From contig NZ_AP022587.1 of NCBI RefSeq assembly GCF_010731715.1, positions 3,968,001-4,032,000 on the forward strand: a stretch of DNA of 64,000 nucleotides, written 5' to 3'. Shown here piece after piece: positions 7,777 through 15,370 of this stretch (position 1 is its first letter; every line of letters begins with the position of its first letter). Below the pieces are notes generated by a model that did not search any database, was not told the origin of the DNA, and saw only the letters and a program-made list of their open reading frames with translations. Made by a program: the position numbers and the translations under genes. The stretch is from Mycobacterium stomatepiae (GTDB lineage Bacteria; Actinomycetota; Actinomycetes; Mycobacteriales; Mycobacteriaceae).

Positions 7777-10133
7777 CAGCGACTCGCGGATGACGTCGAC
7801 CAGTTTCTTCTTCCGGAACCGTCGGAGTGGAACAGGAACTCGTCGGGCTCCTCGGGCTCGTCGGCGACCGCCAACGCTTCGCTGTCGGCTTCGCTGAGCG
7901 GTTGGTAGGCCCAGGTCAATGACCGCGGCTGCGAAAAGCTCATGGCCACCGTCTTATTCACGTTGACCGCCCGCTTGGGTACCACGAACGGGGCGGACAC
8001 GTAGAAGCAGCGGAACTGCTCCAGGTCGCGTGGGCCCACCTTGAGCAGTGCGTAGCCGTTTTCCTTCGACGGCAGGTGCAGCGCCGCGTCGCTGCCGATC
8101 ACATCGCGCGAGTCCTCCGCCGTCTCAGCGCGCAGGGCCACCCGAAACGCGATGTTGCTCTTGACCTTACTGAGCGACGACAGGTCCAGCCGCTGACCAC
8201 CGAGCGTGAAGAAGACGTTACAGCCGCGACCCTCCTGCCCGATGTGGATGACCAGATCGATCCACTCCGGGTGGTGGATGAACAGCTCCAGGTATTCGTC
8301 GATGATCACGAGCAGAATCGGGACGGGTTCCAGGTCCCGCCCGGCCAGCCGCATCTCCTCGTACTCGTTGGCGTCACGTGCCCCGGCTTGGTTGAAAAGC
8401 CGGTAACGCCGGGCGATCTCACCGTTGACGGCCTTGCGCATCCGCTCGGCCAGATGCCGGTCGTCCTTGCCCAGGTTGGACAGCGAACCCGCGACGTGGG
8501 GAAATCCTTGTAGATCCTGCGCCGCGGATTCGAATTTCATGTCGACGAAGATCACGATGAACGTCTCGGGGGAGTGCGTCAACGCAATACCCGTGCACAG
8601 CGACAGGAAGTACTCCGACTTGCCGGAGCCGGACGTCCCGATCACGACCGAGTGAAATCCGAATCCACCAAAGTCTTTGGCGCGCAATATGATCTGCTGC
8701 AGCTCGCCGCCCTGCTTGACTCCCACGGGCATCATCGCCCATTTGTGATCGCCCCGGCCGCGGCTTTCGCCCCAAAGCCTGTCGACGTCGAGTTCCCGGG
8801 GATCGCTGATGCCTAGCGCCCGCAGCAATTCACCACCCTGGCTGTCGGTCTCCGACAGGTCCCCAGCGCTCATCGGGGACCAACGGGCCAGCGCTCGGGC
8901 GTACCGGTTGGCGGTGCTTTCGGCGAGCATGTCCGCCACGGCGTAGAACGTGCCGCGGTGGGTGAGTCGGCCTTCGCGCAGCGCGAAACGCTCACTGTCG
9001 TCCGTGAACCCGACACCCGCCCCGGCGCGGGTGGCCAACCGCAACACCGTGATACCGGACATGCCCTTCTGCCCGGTTACGCCTTCCCACTGCTCGGGGG
9101 TGCCGACGTTGTCGTCCACGATCACCCAGTGCGGTCCCAGCGCCAGGCCGGCGCTGGACTCTATCGGAGAGGGCATGGACGTCGGGCTCATGCCGACCGG
9201 CGGTGTCCACGGCCCCCGGCCCTTGCGGTGCAGCTCGGCGTCGAGCGCCTCTTCCAGCTCGGTCGGGGAGGTGAAGATCAACCGGCGCAGCCCACACGCG
9301 TCGAACATCTCGTCGTGCTGGTTGTGCGGCAGCCACACCAGCCATGACCACAACTCGGGGTGGCGCGTGACGACCATGACTTTGAGATCGCTGGAGCTGT
9401 GGTACACGGCCAGCGAGCACAGGATCGACCGGGCCATGCTGTGCAGTTCACCCGGATCGTCGCCGATGAAGCTGAAGCCGGGCTTGGACCGCAGGCTCAG
9501 TACCTTGCCGATCCCACGGATCTTGCTCTGCTCGAGGATGAAATCCCTTAGCGCGCCACCGGTTACGGGTTCGAGCTCTTCGCCGATCGGAACGTCAGGC
9601 CATTGCAGCGACACCGCCGACTCGCTGGCTTGCTGGATCCCGATGCCCAGCCGGACGTCGAGGAAGTCGGGGTCGGTGGGACGCCGTTCCCACATCCGCG
9701 GCCCACCGATGACGGTGTCCAGCTGTTGTGGATCGCCGTGCACGAAAAGCTGGCTGCGCCGCTGATTCTGGGCCCCGCGTTGCACTTCGTCGCGATCCTC
9801 GTCGAGCTGGCGCAGATAGCTACGGCGCTGCTTTTCTTGTTCGCCCCAACTGATCCGGCGTCCTCGTCCCAGGCGCCCGCTGAACATCAGCGTGCCGAAC
9901 CCGACCAGGCCGATCATCGGGAAGAAGCCCGATTGCAGGGACCGAATCCCCGACGCGTACATCACCACCAGCGTGCCGATGATCCCGACGAGCAACGCGG
10001 GAATCGCGATCATCAGCAAGATGTTGCGGGGTTCGCGCTCCGGCAACGCCAACGGTGCGGCAACCGCGATGCGCACCGGCGGAACGTTCGGCGCGGGCTT
10101 GCGGCTGCCGCGGACGAAACCTCGTTTGGACAT
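7776..10133 (-). CDS. eccCa: ESX ATPase EccCa (membrane-anchored FtsK/SpoIIIE domain)
   Basis: A 785-residue membrane-bound half of the EccC motor. Two transmembrane helices (about residues 38-60 and 69-85) are followed by an Arg/Gln-rich stalk (GRRISWGEQEKQRRSYLRQL) and the first ATPase domain with an intact P-loop GTSGSGKSE near residue 498 and Walker B LLVIIDEYLEL near 606. EccC drives substrate export through the EccB-EccC-EccD-EccE membrane complex. The start lies 6 bases after the eccB stop and the stop overlaps the eccCb start. The DUF region between stalk and P-loop is complete, and there is no sign of decay. Confidence 0.94.
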   Translation of the reverse strand: MSKRGFVRGSRKPAPNVPPVRIAVAAPLALPEREPRNILLMIAIPALLVGIIGTLVVMYASGIRSLQSGFFPMIGLVGFGTLMFSGRLGRGRRISWGEQEKQRRSYLRQLDEDRDEVQRGAQNQRRSQLFVHGDPQQLDTVIGGPRMWERRPTDPDFLDVRLGIGIQQASESAVSLQWPDVPIGEELEPVTGGALRDFILEQSKIRGIGKVLSLRSKPGFSFIGDDPGELHSMARSILCSLAVYHSSSDLKVMVVTRHPELWSWLVWLPHNQHDEMFDACGLRRLIFTSPTELEEALDAELHRKGRGPWTPPVGMSPTSMPSPIESSAGLALGPHWVIVDDNVGTPEQWEGVTGQKGMSGITVLRLATRAGAGVGFTDDSERFALREGRLTHRGTFYAVADMLAESTANRYARALARWSPMSAGDLSETDSQGGELLRALGISDPRELDVDRLWGESRGRGDHKWAMMPVGVKQGGELQQIILRAKDFGGFGFHSVVIGTSGSGKSEYFLSLCTGIALTHSPETFIVIFVDMKFESAAQDLQGFPHVAGSLSNLGKDDRHLAERMRKAVNGEIARRYRLFNQAGARDANEYEEMRLAGRDLEPVPILLVIIDEYLELFIHHPEWIDLVIHIGQEGRGCNVFFTLGGQRLDLSSLSKVKSNIAFRVALRAETAEDSRDVIGSDAALHLPSKENGYALLKVGPRDLEQFRCFYVSAPFVVPKRAVNVNKTVAMSFSQPRSLTWAYQPLSEADSEALAVADEPEEPDEFLFHSDGSGRRNWSTSSASR

Positions 10134-10139
10134 CGCTAC

Positions 10140-11645
10140 CTAACCCCCGCCTGCCAGCTCGTTGTTGAGATCGGGAATCGGCGCCACGGCACCACCTCCG
10201 GACACCGCGTCGCGCGCCACCAGGGCGGCGTCGCGGCCGATCGCGGGCCCGGGCGCGAAGGTGCGCACGATCGGCCAGGGCGCTTGGACGGCTAGCCGCG
10301 GATCCAGCCCCAGCGCCTGCAAGGTGGCGTGATCGGATTGAACTCCGTACCGAACGCCTTGCGGTGAAATCCAATACAGACTTTCTCGGCTGTCGGCCGT
10401 TGCGACGCCGCTGGTCGTCGTCACGAAGTTCGCCGCGCCCGGCAGTATCAACGTTTGCTGCGCCTCGGCGGAATTGGGATCTCGGTCGTCGCGGACCAGG
10501 CGTACCACCCGAGAATCCATGTCGATCGATACCGGCAACCCCCGGCCGGTGAAGATCGTGATCCTGGCCTGCGGGTCACCAGATTGCTTCTCCCAGCCCA
10601 CGCACGTCGCCGGGTTGGCCGACGTGTCAACGAATTCCAGCTTCTCCGACGGGTAATAGTCGACGTCGAGCACGTCGACCACCGGGATCTGAATCAGCTT
10701 GTCGGGCGCGACCAGGGTAGGCGTTGTCGAACCCTCCGAATCCGCGGTCCGCAACAGGTCGGCGACGAAGCTGGTGATCTTCTGTACGCCGTCGGGCAGC
10801 AGTACATAGAAGCCGTTGACAGCGCCGTTCGCATCGCGGGTTTCCAGCACCCTGCCCACGATGGAACCCGGCAGCCAGCGCGATGGCGTGCCGCGGCCCG
10901 GAATCACCGGCAGTATAATGGGTTCCGTCGACGGCATCGCGTCGAATAGCGCGTTGGAGATTTCGATCGGGTACGTCACACCGGGGTCCAGACCCAAGCT
11001 GAATGTCACCGATCGGTCCGCCGGATCGATGCGTGACCGCTGCCCGTGCCAGATCACATACGTTGCGCCCTTGTGGGTCGCCAGGATGGCCTGCTTGGGC
11101 CGCATCGGCTCCGACCGGCCGATGGGGGAGAGCTGACCTGCGATCGCGGTCACCACCGGAGCGGTTCCGCTGCCACGGGCGGCGGCGGCGTCGCAGACCG
11201 CCCACGCCGATTCGGCGCTGGCCGTGATCGGCAAGCTGTCCGGCGCACCGGGGATGCCGATGATCGGGCCGGTCGGGTACTTCGCGATCTCGCTGGCCCT
11301 GACCCACGTCGGAGCGCCAGCGTTGCCGACCGCCAACCGTGCCGAGGTCAAGTTGAGCGCGGGGTAGAGCCGGCCGTTGATCTTCGCGTAGATCGCACCG
11401 GTGTCACGATCGCCGATAATCGACGATTGGCCGACCAAGCCCGAGGGCTTCATGACATGCAGGAGTGCCATCCAACCGACGCCGATGAGAACGAGCACGA
11501 TCGACAGCGCCACAGCCGCTTGCTGTTTGCGGTCGTCGTGCTTCATCCGGACCGAGAACCGGGTGATCGCGGCGCGCAGCCTCCGGTTGTAGAACAGGTG
11601 CCCCGAATTCTGGTCCCGGTTGGACAGATTGAGTGGCACGGTCAT
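10140..11645 (-). CDS. eccB: ESX membrane/periplasmic component EccB
   Basis: A 501-residue type VII secretion component: short cytosolic N-terminus (PLNLSNRDQNSGHLFYNRRL, then an Arg-rich stretch), one transmembrane helix at about residues 43-64 (AAVALSIVLVLIGVGWMALL), and a large periplasmic repeat domain with conserved Cys residues (CDAAAARG near 152 and CVGWEKQ near 349). EccB links the inner-membrane ring to the periplasm. An AAAGGAGA signal abuts the ATG. It begins the run eccB-eccCa-eccCb-PE-PPE; no eccA precedes it and a YbaB-like gene lies 39 bases upstream. Best fit is the EccB2 type because of neighbouring gene order; only a tree would settle this. Confidence 0.92.
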   Translation of the reverse strand: MTVPLNLSNRDQNSGHLFYNRRLRAAITRFSVRMKHDDRKQQAAVALSIVLVLIGVGWMALLHVMKPSGLVGQSSIIGDRDTGAIYAKINGRLYPALNLTSARLAVGNAGAPTWVRASEIAKYPTGPIIGIPGAPDSLPITASAESAWAVCDAAAARGSGTAPVVTAIAGQLSPIGRSEPMRPKQAILATHKGATYVIWHGQRSRIDPADRSVTFSLGLDPGVTYPIEISNALFDAMPSTEPIILPVIPGRGTPSRWLPGSIVGRVLETRDANGAVNGFYVLLPDGVQKITSFVADLLRTADSEGSTTPTLVAPDKLIQIPVVDVLDVDYYPSEKLEFVDTSANPATCVGWEKQSGDPQARITIFTGRGLPVSIDMDSRVVRLVRDDRDPNSAEAQQTLILPGAANFVTTTSGVATADSRESLYWISPQGVRYGVQSDHATLQALGLDPRLAVQAPWPIVRTFAPGPAIGRDAALVARDAVSGGGAVAPIPDLNNELAGGG

Positions 11646-11684
11646 TCTCCTTTGGGCGGTCGGGGTGCTACATCGACACCGATG

Positions 11685-12089
11685 TCAGTGCAGTCCGCCG
11701 CCGTACCTGGCCCGATTCTCGGCTTCTGCCTCTTCCCGAAGTGCTGCGATCGCGAGGTTCAACCTGTCGGCCAGCTCCGCATGGCCGTAGCCGGTCATCA
11801 CACCCGGATGCAGAGACAGCTCGACCAATCTGCCGTCGGAATTCGTCACGACGCGAATATCCCCCAAGTCCACGCTGTACGTGATCGTCTCGGCTTGTGC
11901 GACAAGGGCTTCCCACCTGTCGGCTGCCTCGCTCAGTTCACGTAGAACCGCTTCGACGAGATCTCGATCTTTCAGGTCGCTCTGCTCGTTGCGGCCGCCC
12001 GACCCCGCCACCATGTCAGTATCATCGACCGCTCCAACCAGCGTCAATTCATAGTTTGACTGCCGGCGGGATCGGGGGAGTGGGGCCAA
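11685..12089 (-). CDS. YbaB/EbfC-like ESX-associated protein (Rv0030-like)
   Basis: A protein of about 134 residues whose C-terminal part (SDLKDRDLVEAVLRELSEAA, then a coiled coil and TYSVDLGDIRVVTNSDGRLV) looks like the YbaB/EbfC fold also seen in EspL of ESX-1. M. tuberculosis Rv0030 is the positional match. Start choice: TTG at 12089 follows a strong GGGGGAGG signal with a 7-base spacer; GTG at 12131 (148 residues) is open but lacks a signal; ATG at 12014 gives 109 residues, the length annotated for Rv0030. It heads the eccB-eccC-PE-PPE transcription unit, downstream of a terminator-like hairpin that ends the neighbouring unit. Function unknown. Confidence 0.8.
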   Translation of the reverse strand: MAPLPRSRRQSNYELTLVGAVDDTDMVAGSGGRNEQSDLKDRDLVEAVLRELSEAADRWEALVAQAETITYSVDLGDIRVVTNSDGRLVELSLHPGVMTGYGHAELADRLNLAIAALREEAEAENRARYGGGLH

Positions 12090-12519
12090 CTCATCACCTC
12101 CCCCGGGACGTCGATCATTCGGGTTGGTCACCGGCTTGAGAATTCGCAGGCACCCGACCGGTTCCTCGGCGATGACGCGCCCCAGCGATGAGTGGGCGGC
12201 AAACTGCGCTTCGCTGAACCCCTGGTCGGATGTCGGATCGTGCGGAAATCGCGGTGCACGCCGCGTACGTCAGCAGCCAGAACGGACGCCTTCCGCTCAA
12301 GAGAGCATTACGCCGGGGTCGGGAAAGCAGTTCCGCAAAGGCGACGCGCTCGCCAGCCTGAACAGCCGAATAACACGCGGAGCGGTAGTCCGGAGCGCGA
12401 TCACATATCCGGCTGCGGCGAATAGGGACCCGTGCGGTTTAATGTAACCTCAACGCCCAGTTCATATCTCGCCAAAACGAAGCGCATCTGGCGCGTAGTC
12501 GACTACCTGTTCTCGTGCG
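12090..12519. other. Gene-free spacer between two ESX transcription units
   Basis: About 430 bases with no credible reading frame; open frames here are short and have neither mycobacterial third-position GC bias nor ribosome-binding sites. It separates the accessory unit (ending at 12550) from the eccB-eccC-PE-PPE unit (starting at 12089), both on the minus strand, and most likely carries the promoter of the second unit. The part near 12430-12520 is less GC-rich than its surroundings. I could not identify a specific promoter. Confidence 0.5.
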
Positions 12520-12539
12520 AAAACCCGCGCTATAGCGGG
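12520..12539 (-). terminator. Intrinsic-terminator-like hairpin after the Rv0029-like gene
   Basis: Read on the minus strand, 11 bases after the stop codon at 12550, CCCGC-TATAGC-GCGGG forms a 5-bp GC stem followed directly by TTTT. This suits a weak rho-independent terminator for the accessory operon, or an attenuator letting some transcripts continue into eccB-eccC. Confidence 0.5.
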
Positions 12540-12549
12540 CAAGTAGCCC

Positions 12550-14085
12550 TCAGGCGTCGGCGGTCCACTGGCTGGCCGGCGGCTCATCGAGTTTCTGGAA
12601 CCAAGCCAGGTGATAGTTCGCCGACGTCATGTCGCCGGCGACGCTGCTTTCGGTAGCGGCCAGCAACAGGCAGTTGAGCAACAGCGCGGGAACGATATCG
12701 GGATACTGGCTGAACAGCTGATAGCGGGCGGTGTCGAGGTGCACTCGCAGCAGGTCGGCTTCCTCTTCCACCACACCCGTTCCCGCCGTGGCGGCTTTCG
12801 CCAGGGTGTGCACCAGCCGCGGAAGTCCCTCGCGCCAGTGCGTGACTCGACCGAGCTCCCATCCGAGATCTTCGACCGCCGGCAGTTCGCGGGCGCGAAC
12901 CGAAGATTCCGTCGCGGCGAAATCGGTCGCCCGGCCGATCCGGTCGCCGGGGGTGTAGATGGCGGTCCGGGTCGCCTCACCGAGCAGTGCTGAGGCCTTG
13001 CCCGTCCGACGTCCGGGCGCCAACAATCGCACGCCCACCGGAAGGGTGATTCCGGACGGAATCCAGCCGTGGGCAAGATCGGTGACCAACAACGTCGTGC
13101 CGTCCGGGAGGTCGCCGATTGCCCAGTTCAGCCCGGGTTCTTGGCGGACCACGAACGCTAAGAGCCTATGCAATCGCTCGGAATCGGATTCGGCATCGAC
13201 AGGCGCCTCAGGCGCTTCCACAAGTTCCGGTTCGGGCTCGCTGACACCCTCAGGCTCGGATTCAGGCTCGGGACCCACGTCGACAACAGGTTCCGCGGCC
13301 CTCACGGTGGGTTGCTCCGGAGGGAGCAACGTCGGCAATTGTGCGGTGTCGGGTTCGGCGGCCGCCGCGACCGGAACCTCCGGAACTTCCCGCGGCGTCG
13401 GAACCGCGACGTCGACGGTGAGCTCCTCGGACGGTGCACGGTGCCGGCCTCCGGAGGAATGGCGGTTGTCGTCCGCGGTAATTTCCGATTCCGGCTCGTC
13501 GGCGACGGGTTCTACAGGGACGACCGGCATCACTTGGGTCTGATCGAGGGTCCGGTCACTGGCGACTGGCTCTACCGCCGGGACCACCGGGATGACTTGG
13601 GTTTCGTCGATCGCCGGCTCGACGGCGTCGGGTTCGGCCGCCGGGACCGCAGGGATGACTTGCGTCTTTTCCAGGTCGGCCGTGCTGAAACGCCGCGCGG
13701 CCTGCGCGGTGTGGCGGCGTGCGCGCGCCTGCGCCTTCATTAACTCCAGCTGGCGAACCGTCGATTCGACGCGCCGCACGGCGCGGGCACGGGCTTCGTC
13801 GATGACGCGGGCCTCCGCCGCGCGTCGGCCCGCGTCGGTGAGTCCCGCTCGCTTGACCATCCCCAGCTGCTTGTTGGCATTGATGGTGATTCGCTGCAGG
13901 TCTTTCTCGAGATACTCTGCGAACGTGGCGGTTTCGTCTGTCACCGTCGAAAGTTCGGCAGGCCAAAGGCCGCCGATCACCCACGGGGTGCAATCGACAG
14001 GAGAGCTGAAGGCCGGCATCGCCAATGATTCCCGGGTAGCTCTCCGGAGGCGCTGGCGCGCCGTCTTTCGACCGAAGATCGCCAC
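12550..14085 (-). CDS. ESX accessory protein with TQV repeats (Rv0029/Rv3899c-like)
   Basis: A 511-residue protein with three parts. Residues 1-135 are helical and Arg-rich (DUF5632/5631-type N-terminus by position, hedged). Residues 136-330 are an acidic Pro/Val/Glu linker containing three tandem 21-residue repeats with T-Q-V-I/M-P at Thr 141, 162 and 183. Residues 330-511 form a globular domain (LLAFVVRQEPGLNWAIGDLP, then LFSQYPDIVPALLLNCLLLA) shared with Rv0029 and Rv3899c, both next to ESX-2-type genes. GTG start. It is longer than Rv0029 (about 365 residues), mainly through the linker. Function unknown; probably cytosolic. It is last in the accessory operon, before a hairpin. Confidence 0.85.
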   Translation of the reverse strand: MAIFGRKTARQRLRRATRESLAMPAFSSPVDCTPWVIGGLWPAELSTVTDETATFAEYLEKDLQRITINANKQLGMVKRAGLTDAGRRAAEARVIDEARARAVRRVESTVRQLELMKAQARARRHTAQAARRFSTADLEKTQVIPAVPAAEPDAVEPAIDETQVIPVVPAVEPVASDRTLDQTQVMPVVPVEPVADEPESEITADDNRHSSGGRHRAPSEELTVDVAVPTPREVPEVPVAAAAEPDTAQLPTLLPPEQPTVRAAEPVVDVGPEPESEPEGVSEPEPELVEAPEAPVDAESDSERLHRLLAFVVRQEPGLNWAIGDLPDGTTLLVTDLAHGWIPSGITLPVGVRLLAPGRRTGKASALLGEATRTAIYTPGDRIGRATDFAATESSVRARELPAVEDLGWELGRVTHWREGLPRLVHTLAKAATAGTGVVEEEADLLRVHLDTARYQLFSQYPDIVPALLLNCLLLAATESSVAGDMTSANYHLAWFQKLDEPPASQWTADA

Positions 14086-14167
14086 CGGGTCAGACTACCG
14101 ACATCTTCCCCGCGCCCTTTACCAAAGGTGAATTGTGCGGGTGTGGGTGGCTCGGTAGCGTAAGGCC

Positions 14168-14311
14168 ATGGCTGATTCTGCGCTGCAGCAGCAACTCGAC
14201 GAGGTCCGCGCCCTCCTCGGCCGCGCACGAGAGTTGTTTGGCGCCAATCCCATCGAGCCTCCCACCGATATCGCGCCGGATCCCGACGCCGCCAAAACTT
14301 GGCTGATCTAG
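14168..14311 (+). CDS. Small 47-residue protein antisense to the ESX accessory operon
   Basis: Not recognised. MADSALQQQLDEVRALLGRA begins a helical, acidic N-terminal part, followed by a Pro/Asp-rich tail (EPPTDIAPDPDAAKTWLI). It starts with ATG preceded by TAAGG, lies in the gap between the Rv0028-like and Rv0029-like genes on the opposite strand, and ends 9 bases from the convergent stop at 14320. Its third codon positions are mostly G/C, as in real genes here. It is short enough to be chance; conservation of the frame in related species would decide. Confidence 0.55.
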   Translation: MADSALQQQLDEVRALLGRARELFGANPIEPPTDIAPDPDAAKTWLI

Positions 14312-14319
14312 GCGCTCGG

Positions 14320-14631
14320 CTAGTCCACGCCGTCGCGGCGGCGCAGCTTGTGCGCCAGCAGTTTCTCAATCGCCACATCGAGGTCGTTCGGCGTCGGGAC
14401 CTCCGCCGACGGAGTGTGTCCGGCCGCCACGATCTCCTGGCGAACTTCCAGCAACGCTTTGAGCCACGACACGTCCGCGGTCAACAGGATGCCCTGGGCC
14501 AGCGTCGCGGCATCGGTGTCCATCGCCTCTTCGCTTAGCGCAACGCTGTGCATGTACCCGCCGCGGCACGAGCGGACCAGGATCTGCCCACTCGGGTGAA
14601 CGGTGTCGAACGCGGGATTAGCGTCTGTCAT
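14320..14631 (-). CDS. ESX accessory small protein (Rv0028-like)
   Basis: A 103-residue protein of unknown function, positional match to M. tuberculosis Rv0028 (possibly the DUF2694 family, not verified). Visible features: SGQILVRSCRGGYMHSVALS at the N-terminus, which looks like a beta strand pair, and a helical C-terminal half ending IEKLLAHKLRRRDGVD. The ATG at 14631 overlaps the last 14 bases of the EspC-like gene; an earlier in-frame start at 14670 would place it deeper inside that gene and is unlikely. Both genes should be translated from the same message. Confidence 0.82.
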   Translation of the reverse strand: MTDANPAFDTVHPSGQILVRSCRGGYMHSVALSEEAMDTDAATLAQGILLTADVSWLKALLEVRQEIVAAGHTPSAEVPTPNDLDVAIEKLLAHKLRRRDGVD

Positions 14632-14935
14632 CGACCACGCGGCCGAGTTCGCCGGCCGCATCTTGTTCATGCTGATCCCACGTCGTGGCCGACACGGTCA
14701 GGTTGTGCGCCATGTCGGCGTGGTCGTCCGCTTGCTGCTCGTAGCACTGGCGCCTGAGTTCGAGCAGTTCGCGTCCGGCGTCGCGGAGTTCACCGAAGAT
14801 GGGCCCCAGCGAGTCCAAGCTCTCCTGGATGGCGGCGTGCGACGAAGGAATGGTGCGCAAGTAGTCGGAGGTCTCCCGATGATGCGCAGCAGCTTCACGT
14901 AAGTGCGCGGGCACCACATGGATTCGGTCTGCCAT
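14618..14935 (-). CDS. EspC-like ESX secretion-associated protein (Rv0027-like)
   Basis: A 105-residue, almost wholly helical protein (MADRIHVVPAHLREAAAHHR start) of the EspC/DUF2580 type, small partners found next to ESX-1 and ESX-2 substrates. Positional and length match to Rv0027. It has no WXG motif and no clear Y-x3-D/E export signal; the C-terminus is acidic and Arg-tailed (GELGRVVDDRR). GGAGAAAACGG precedes the ATG. A strong GC hairpin lies just upstream between it and the Rv0026-like gene. The family is small and its biochemical role is unknown; some members are secreted with EspA-type partners. Confidence 0.83.
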   Translation of the reverse strand: MADRIHVVPAHLREAAAHHRETSDYLRTIPSSHAAIQESLDSLGPIFGELRDAGRELLELRRQCYEQQADDHADMAHNLTVSATTWDQHEQDAAGELGRVVDDRR

Positions 14936-14956
14936 CCGTTTTCTCCTGTTCCTGCG

Positions 14957-14975
14957 CCGCCGGCCTGGCCGGCGG
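14957..14975. repeat. Intercistronic 9-bp inverted repeat
   Basis: CCGCCGGCC-T-GGCCGGCGG is a perfect 9-bp inverted repeat with a one-base centre, in the 45-base gap between the Rv0026-like and EspC-like genes. No T-run follows on either strand, so it is more likely an mRNA-stability or processing hairpin than a terminator. Confidence 0.5.
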
Positions 14976-14980
14976 ATTCA

Positions 14981-15370
14981 CTATTGTCCAGTGGTCGGCG
15001 TAGCCGCCGGCCGGGTCGGTGTCGGTGCGTCGGTCCTGGCTGGCGCGGTCGCGGTCGCCGCGGCCGGCGGATGCTCCCAGCCTAGAAAGCTCGGGCCGCT
15101 TACGGTGGCGATGTGCTGAATCTGGCCATCGAGAAGAGCCTTGGTGTGGCCGAGGGCCAGGGCATGACGATCGGTAAAGATTCCGATGTCACCCGGCGCG
15201 ACTTGCATCGGATCAATCGGATTGGCCACCGCGGTTCCCGGCGCGGGAATGGTGATCCCCTGCTGATGGAACGCATCCGGGATCGGCGCGCCGCCCACCG
15301 CGGCCTCGATGGCCGCCGCCAGCTGCGGGCTTGCCGCCGTCACCGTGTCACCGTCGGGCAGGGTCACCAT
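14981..15370 (-). CDS. C-terminal part of Rv0026-like ESX accessory protein (out of frame)
   Basis: Encodes 129 residues beginning MVTLPDGDTVTAASPQLAAA and containing QVAPGDIGIFTDRHALALGH, then a Pro/Ala/Thr-rich tail. M. tuberculosis Rv0026, as I recall, is one 448-residue protein with both this region and the preceding helical region. Here the two are in different frames and overlap as ATGGTGA. The ATG at 15370 has no good ribosome-binding site. Either this is re-initiated as a separate protein, or the ribosome shifts -1 at a G6 run just upstream, or the genome carries a one-base loss. See the slippery-site entry. Confidence 0.7.
   Translation of the reverse strand: MVTLPDGDTVTAASPQLAAAIEAAVGGAPIPDAFHQQGITIPAPGTAVANPIDPMQVAPGDIGIFTDRHALALGHTKALLDGQIQHIATVSGPSFLGWEHPPAAATATAPARTDAPTPTRPAATPTTGQ

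Noticed and set aside
12124..12447. A 107-codon open frame on the plus strand in the ESX spacer
   Set aside because: Poor start context, no coding bias, low-complexity Arg/Ser protein, overlaps the start of the YbaB-like gene on the other strand.
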